The notes under the pieces were generated by a model. The model saw nothing but the letters and a program-made list of their open reading frames with translations, made no database searches and was not told the origin of the DNA. From Sarcomyxa edulis (lineage: Eukaryota > Basidiomycota > Agaricomycetes > Agaricales > Mycenaceae), in assembly GCA_009761415.1 (NCBI GenBank), contig QUOL01000011.1:744001-808000 (forward strand): 64,000 nt of DNA. Direction: 5' to 3'. Below are positions 59,440-64,000 of this stretch, piece by piece (within the stretch, counting starts at the first letter, position 1; every line of letters starts with the position of its first letter). The position numbers were made by a program, and so were the translations under genes.

Positions 59440-61598
59440 ATGTCTCCGATGCCTTCCCTCATTTCTATCGTACAAATCGCGCTCGGCCTCTTGGGCCTTT
59501 ATGTGCTCAAGACTGTGTATTCTCGTCGATCTTTACCACCAGGTCCACGAGGATGGCCCATCGTTGGAAACCTCTTTGACCTGCCTAAAGAGCATGCCTG
59601 GAGGGAATATGCCAAACACAAAGATAGATATGGTCAGTCCCTCAAACTCGTCATACCGAATATTCTTGACCTTCTTCTTGTAGGCGGGATAAGTTCTGTC
59701 ACCGTATTTGGACAGACGTTCATCATCATGAACGACCTCCAGATGACTCTGGATCTTCTGAACAGGAGTACATTCTCTGACCGTCCCCGTCTCGTTTTTG
59801 CTGGTGAGATGTAAGCCGTCCCAAGCCCGTGTCTTATGGGGTTTTGTATTCACCTCGCATCTATATATAGGGTTGGCTGGGATCGACAGATGATCTTGTC
59901 TCATTATGGCGACCGTTTCCGCACAATGCGGAGATACGTGGCTCAGTGGATTGGAACGAAGTCGGCAGTCTCGGGTTTCAAAGCTTTACACGAATTGGAA
60001 TCCCGATACTTCCTCGCTCGCATGCTCGCAAGCCCTGACAAACTTCCCGAGAATATCAGGATGTGAGTCCTTCTTCCATCTGTGACGTTATTCGCCGACT
60101 CTGAACTTTCTTCAGAATGGCTGGTTCTATCTTCTTGAAGATGTCCCACGGATACTCGATCGAGACTGAACGGGAAGATCCTCTCGTCCATATGGTCGAA
60201 ACAGCTGCCAAAGAATTCTACGTCGCTACTGGTCCTGGCGCGTGGTACGTCATGTTATCCTGTCTGATTATCTTTGATCGATTTTTACCTCGAATCATAG
60301 GCTTGTCGATACTATTCCATGGCTGAAGGAACTACCAGACTGGCTTCCGGGGCAAGGGTTCAAGAAAGTAGCTGCACGATTCCGTGCAACAAACATGGAG
60401 CAGGCCGACCGTCCACACGAATGGGTCAAGCGTCAAGTGGTCTGTATCGATCAAAGCCTATCGAATCATAAAAACTAACGAGTTCACGAGCAGAAAGCCG
60501 GCACCGCAGTGCCTTCGTTCACTTCCCGCATGCTTGAAAATGATTTGAACGAGTACGAAGAGGATGCCGTCAAGTGGGCTGCTAATTCCATGTATGGCGG
60601 TGGAACCGACACTGTACGTACCATTCCTAATCCTCTTCGCAAATGCTGTCCTGATAGATCAAACTATGCTGCTAGGTCGTAGCATCTCTCTGTGCCTTCT
60701 TCCTGGCCATGATCATGTTCCCTGAAGTCCAGAAAAAGGCTCAGGCAGAATTGGACTCTGTTATTGGCACCAGTCGTCTGCCCACTATGGAGGATCGCTC
60801 CAGATTGCCCTACATCGATGCTTGCATGAAGGAAGTTCTCAGGTATGTTTTTCTAACGTCCTATATATACATAAACTGATGCGACGTCTCGAAAGGTGGA
60901 ATCCGATCGGACCCTTGGGTAGATATCATGTCTTGTTTGACCAGATTACCTCTGCTCAAAGATCATACACAGGTATCCCACATCATGTCACAGAGAACGA
61001 CGTATACAACGGCTATTTCATTCCCAAAGGATCAATCGTTCTCACCAACATATGGTATGATTCTCTCATCGACTGAATATAGATAATTGAGGGTCTTCTT
61101 CAGGGGCTTTGCGCACGACCCAGCCACTTATCCCGACCCAGAGGTGTTTAGACCAGAGAGATACCTAGACACCGACGGCCATACTCCTGAAAGAGATCCC
61201 CACACACTCGCATTCGGCTTTGGCCGCAGGTATGCCTTTCCCCCTTCCAGATAGGATCAACGTTTGATTTTTTCGTTTACCCATCAGATCATGTCCCGGC
61301 CAGGAGCTCGCCGATGCAGTTCAATTTATCACGATAGCGTCTACGCTTGCTGTTTTCACTATTTCGAAAGCGAAAGACGCAAAAGGTCGGGAGATTGAGC
61401 CCCGCTGTGAATTTACGTCGGGTACCGTTAGGTTCGTAGCCTCTGTGCTAGATATTGTCCAGGATGTTAAAACTTCCCTTGTGCAGTCACCCTAAACCGT
61501 ATAAATACAGCATCGCTCCTCGGTCCAATGATGCAAAGGTGCTCATTCGTGCAGTGGGCGATGAGCCGCCTCGTCCCAGTGATTCTGCGAACTTGTAG
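59440..61598 (+). CDS. Cytochrome P450 monooxygenase 2 (about 517 aa)
   Basis: Twelve exons: 59440-59632, 59684-59810, 59871-60062, 60116-60244, 60301-60439, 60494-60613, 60676-60842, 60896-60918, 60973-61054, 61104-61229, 61288-61431, 61487-61598. Seen here: an N-terminal anchor (ISIVQIALGLLGLYVLKTVY), the hinge SLPPGPRGWPIVGN, I-helix GGTDTVVASLCAF, ExxR in CMKEVLRWNP, PERY in VFRPERYLD, and the heme loop FGFGRRSCPG with Cys435. The overall design, hinge and exon pattern resemble P450-1 on the other side of the UbiA gene, so the two are probably related members of one fungal clan. The catalytic Thr of the I-helix is Thr-Val rather than Thr-Thr (GTDTV). Substrate unknown. Confidence 0.92.
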
Positions 61599-62136
61599 AC
61601 GGGGATGTACAATTCTTCCCCCGTAGATCTCAATTGTAGTTATGTTCTGGTGAAATAGTAATCGAATTCGCATTTTGGTTTGGCAGAACCGAGCGAACGA
61701 AATATTAATGGGACCATATCGGACTGAGCATGTGACGAGGTCACCAAATCGTGTATTGAAGGGGTGTTGCTAACTTTGAGCGCGCCAACTGTTAATAACT
61801 ACCCCTTGGCCAGCTTTGCTTTGACCAACTGTTAAGAACTGCTAAGAACTGTTATTAAGTCACGAGCTCTGACACGTGACAGTACACCTCTGCTTCTCTG
61901 AGTTTTTCTGCCAGCAACATTCTGGCCGCCTCTGAGTCTGAGATGTCCAACTTGGTTCCACATGCGTAGCTCTATAGATTCTGACAGCCGTGGCATTCAG
62001 GACTGAATCAACTAACGTGGCTCTCACATCAGGAATCCTTGCCACACTTCGTCATCATCATGCCGCCCACCCGTCGGAACACTTTTGGCCACTTAAAGAG
62101 CCTGATCTCGTTTCTCACCCTCAATATCCCTCAAAC
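61599..62136. other. Promoter region between two P450 genes
   Basis: About 540 bp. It contains a tandem family of AACTGTTAA/AACTGTTAAGAACTG copies near 61788-61858 and a CACGTGAC site at 61873-61880 (E-box-like). No gene was seen. The following P450 has an upstream open frame but no ATG before 62137. Confidence 0.5.
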
Positions 62137-64000
62137 ATGTTCCCCGTATACCTCCAAGGAACATCGGGCGTTTTGATTCTTCTTATAGGACTATTTCTCG
62201 TCGGTACGATAGGGCGCACTTACCTCGCTAGACGGCGCAGGAACAGCCACACCACTAAGCTCAATGGGCCAGCCAACGAGAGCATCATCTTCGGTTTAGG
62301 TAAACTCATCAGCTCAGCGCCAGACCCCGGAGCTCTCTACCAGGATTGGATGAGTGCATACGGCCCGGTATTCGAGGTTCCTGCCCCTTTCTTCACGAAG
62401 AGAGTTGTGGTCTGCGACCCAAAGGCGATAGCCCATTTCTACTCGAGGGAAACTTATGGATATGTTCAAACCAAATTTTCTAGGTCGTTCATCGCTAGAT
62501 TCGTGAGTGATTAGCTCTTCAGAGTTTCTCTGGCGCTGATTCGATCGATGCGGTGATAGCTGGGTCGTGGTTTGCTGTGGGCCGAAGGTGATAGCCACAA
62601 GAGGCAGCGCCAAGCACTATCGCCTGCCTTCAGCAATGCGGCTATTCGGCGGGTCACATCTGTGTTCTTCGATTCGTCCTATAAGGTATTTTGTACCATG
62701 ATTCATGCTTCCCATTCAAGCCTCACCTCTTTGTACAGCTAAAGAATGCTTGGGATTCTCTCCTTGAATCAAGTTCCACGGATGGCGTCGTCATCGATGT
62801 CCAGAGCTGGTAAATGAATGGTTTTAGTCTCACAGAAGCATGATACTAATATCCTTTAGGATGAATCGTATCTCGCAAGTCACCTTTTTGTACTATGGCC
62901 ATTCTAGGACACTTATACTCTGTTCAGGCTGGACAGTATCGGGATTGCTGGATTCTCGCACGACTTCAGGACCTTAGACGGCGAGACGTCTGCTGTGTCT
63001 GAAGTCTTTGACTCGTTCGGAACCTCGAATACCACATTCCTCTCCACAGCTGTTTTCTTACTCGGCCAGGTCATTCCCGGCCTTGCGAGGCTACCGACAG
63101 CTAAGAATGTGTTATTCAACAAATTGGGGGCTACTACAAGTGCAATCGCAGATCAGTTGCTCGAGGAGACGAGGAAAGAAAAGCAAGGTATCGTCGACAA
63201 AGGCAAATCTGAAGACAAGTCGATCATTGGCCTTCTCAGTATGTTTTTATTATGACTCTGATCGCTTTGAGTCTCATGTTTGACCCTCCAACAGTCAAAG
63301 CGGAGTCTTCGGCAACAGATCTCTACATGTCGCAAGAAGAGATTATAGCACAGGTCCGACTGCCTACAAACAGTTATTACGACCCGGGGATGCTGACTTC
63401 ATGATAGATCAATGTGCTCCTACTCGCTGGATACGAGACAACGTCTAGTACGTTCATATTCCATGATGTTGAAACATGACTAATGGTATTTTTTTACAGT
63501 CAGCCTGACTGTACGTGCACCCTCTACTCGCTCGGTCAATCTGACTTCTCATCTATCGATCTATATGCAGTGGGCTCTCATCGAACTTTCGAAGCGTCCC
63601 GAGCTTCAAACCAAATTACGCGAGGAGCTTTCTCAATTCTCGGGAACTGACCCTACTTACGAACAACTGTTGGGCTCATTACCATACCTTGACGCCGTCG
63701 TCCACGAAATTCTGCGTTTGCATCCTGCCTTATCTGAGACATCTAGATTGGTATGTCGACCCATCTTCTTTCCGTCACACCGTGCTCATGGCTACTTAGG
63801 CTGCCGAAGACGACATCCTGCCTCTCAGCAACCCAATAACCACCGCTTCTGGGCAAGTCACGACCTCCGTCAGCATCGCGAAAGGTACCATGATCACCAT
63901 TCCCATTAATTGTCTCAATCGCTCCGACGCGATGTGGGGTAAGGATGCCAAAGAGTTCATTCCGGAAAGATGGCTCGACCCTGCGCGCAACCCGGAAACC
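62137..64000 (+). CDS. Cytochrome P450 monooxygenase 3, truncated by the window edge
   Basis: Exons: 62137-62502, 62560-62685, 62739-62809, 62860-62874, 62928-63238, 63295-63353, 63408-63447, 63500-63510, 63571-63750, 63800 to the edge. Seen here: a membrane anchor (GVLILLIGLFLVGTIG), WAEGDSHKRQRQALSPAFS (C-helix), SIGIAGFSHDF, I-helix AGYETTS with the catalytic Thr pair, ExxR in VVHEILRLHP, and PERW in FIPERWLDP. The heme loop lies beyond the window. The type differs from P450-1 and -2: AGYETTS and the C-helix pattern resemble CYP63/CYP5-like basidiomycete groups. It has exons of 11 and 15 nt and one GC-AG intron (62875-62927), inferred to keep MNRISLDSIGIAGF in frame. Confidence 0.88.

Noticed and set aside
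1..64000. tRNA or rRNA genes
   Set aside because: I looked for conserved T-arm and B-box-like strings; the few hits lack a foldable cloverleaf.

Overview
The window is nuclear DNA of a filamentous basidiomycete, most likely an Agaricomycete. Genes are dense on both strands and split by many short introns (about 45-65 nt, GT-AG with a few GC-AG). The recognisable products are fungal: Ric-8, Mrs6, Ssn8/cyclin C, Urb1 and multi-exon P450s. I cannot name the species. Coordinates of spliced genes below come from hand-built models whose exon lengths keep the reading frame; they are not backed by transcripts.

Region 1 (1-17 kb) is ordinary housekeeping sequence: a 5'-truncated ICP55-type aminopeptidase P, a small unknown gene, a DUF2433 phosphoesterase with an RNA-binding-like tail, the Rab escort protein, a nucleolin/Gar2-type RRM protein behind a 22-bp-phased set of telomere-like boxes, Ric-8, and a Ser-rich unknown protein.

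Region 2 (17-34 kb) is an accessory, repeat-rich island. It holds a truncated and mutated hAT transposase, three copies of one 226-bp LTR-like element (two inverted around a 2.3-kb unknown gene, a third inside another gene with a perfect 5-bp target duplication), and four intron-rich genes of unknown function in two divergent pairs (called X, Y, Z and W here). It also has a nine-copy array of 27-bp C/G hairpins and a pogo/Fot1-type transposase truncated just after its third catalytic Asp. Several of these genes carry frame breaks.

Region 3 (34-47.5 kb) returns to conserved genes: cyclin C and mitochondrial malate dehydrogenase (divergent, sharing 218 bp), a conserved-looking unknown protein, and the 17-exon ribosome-biogenesis gene URB1.

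Region 4 (47.5-64 kb) looks metabolic: a glutathionyl-hydroquinone reductase (Xi-class GST), a secreted S33/TAP-like peptidase, three cytochrome P450s and a UbiA-family prenyltransferase. A UbiA enzyme, P450s and a hydroquinone-directed reductase together suggest a pathway to prenylated phenol/quinone compounds (meroterpenoids). The cluster runs past the right edge, so its extent is unknown.
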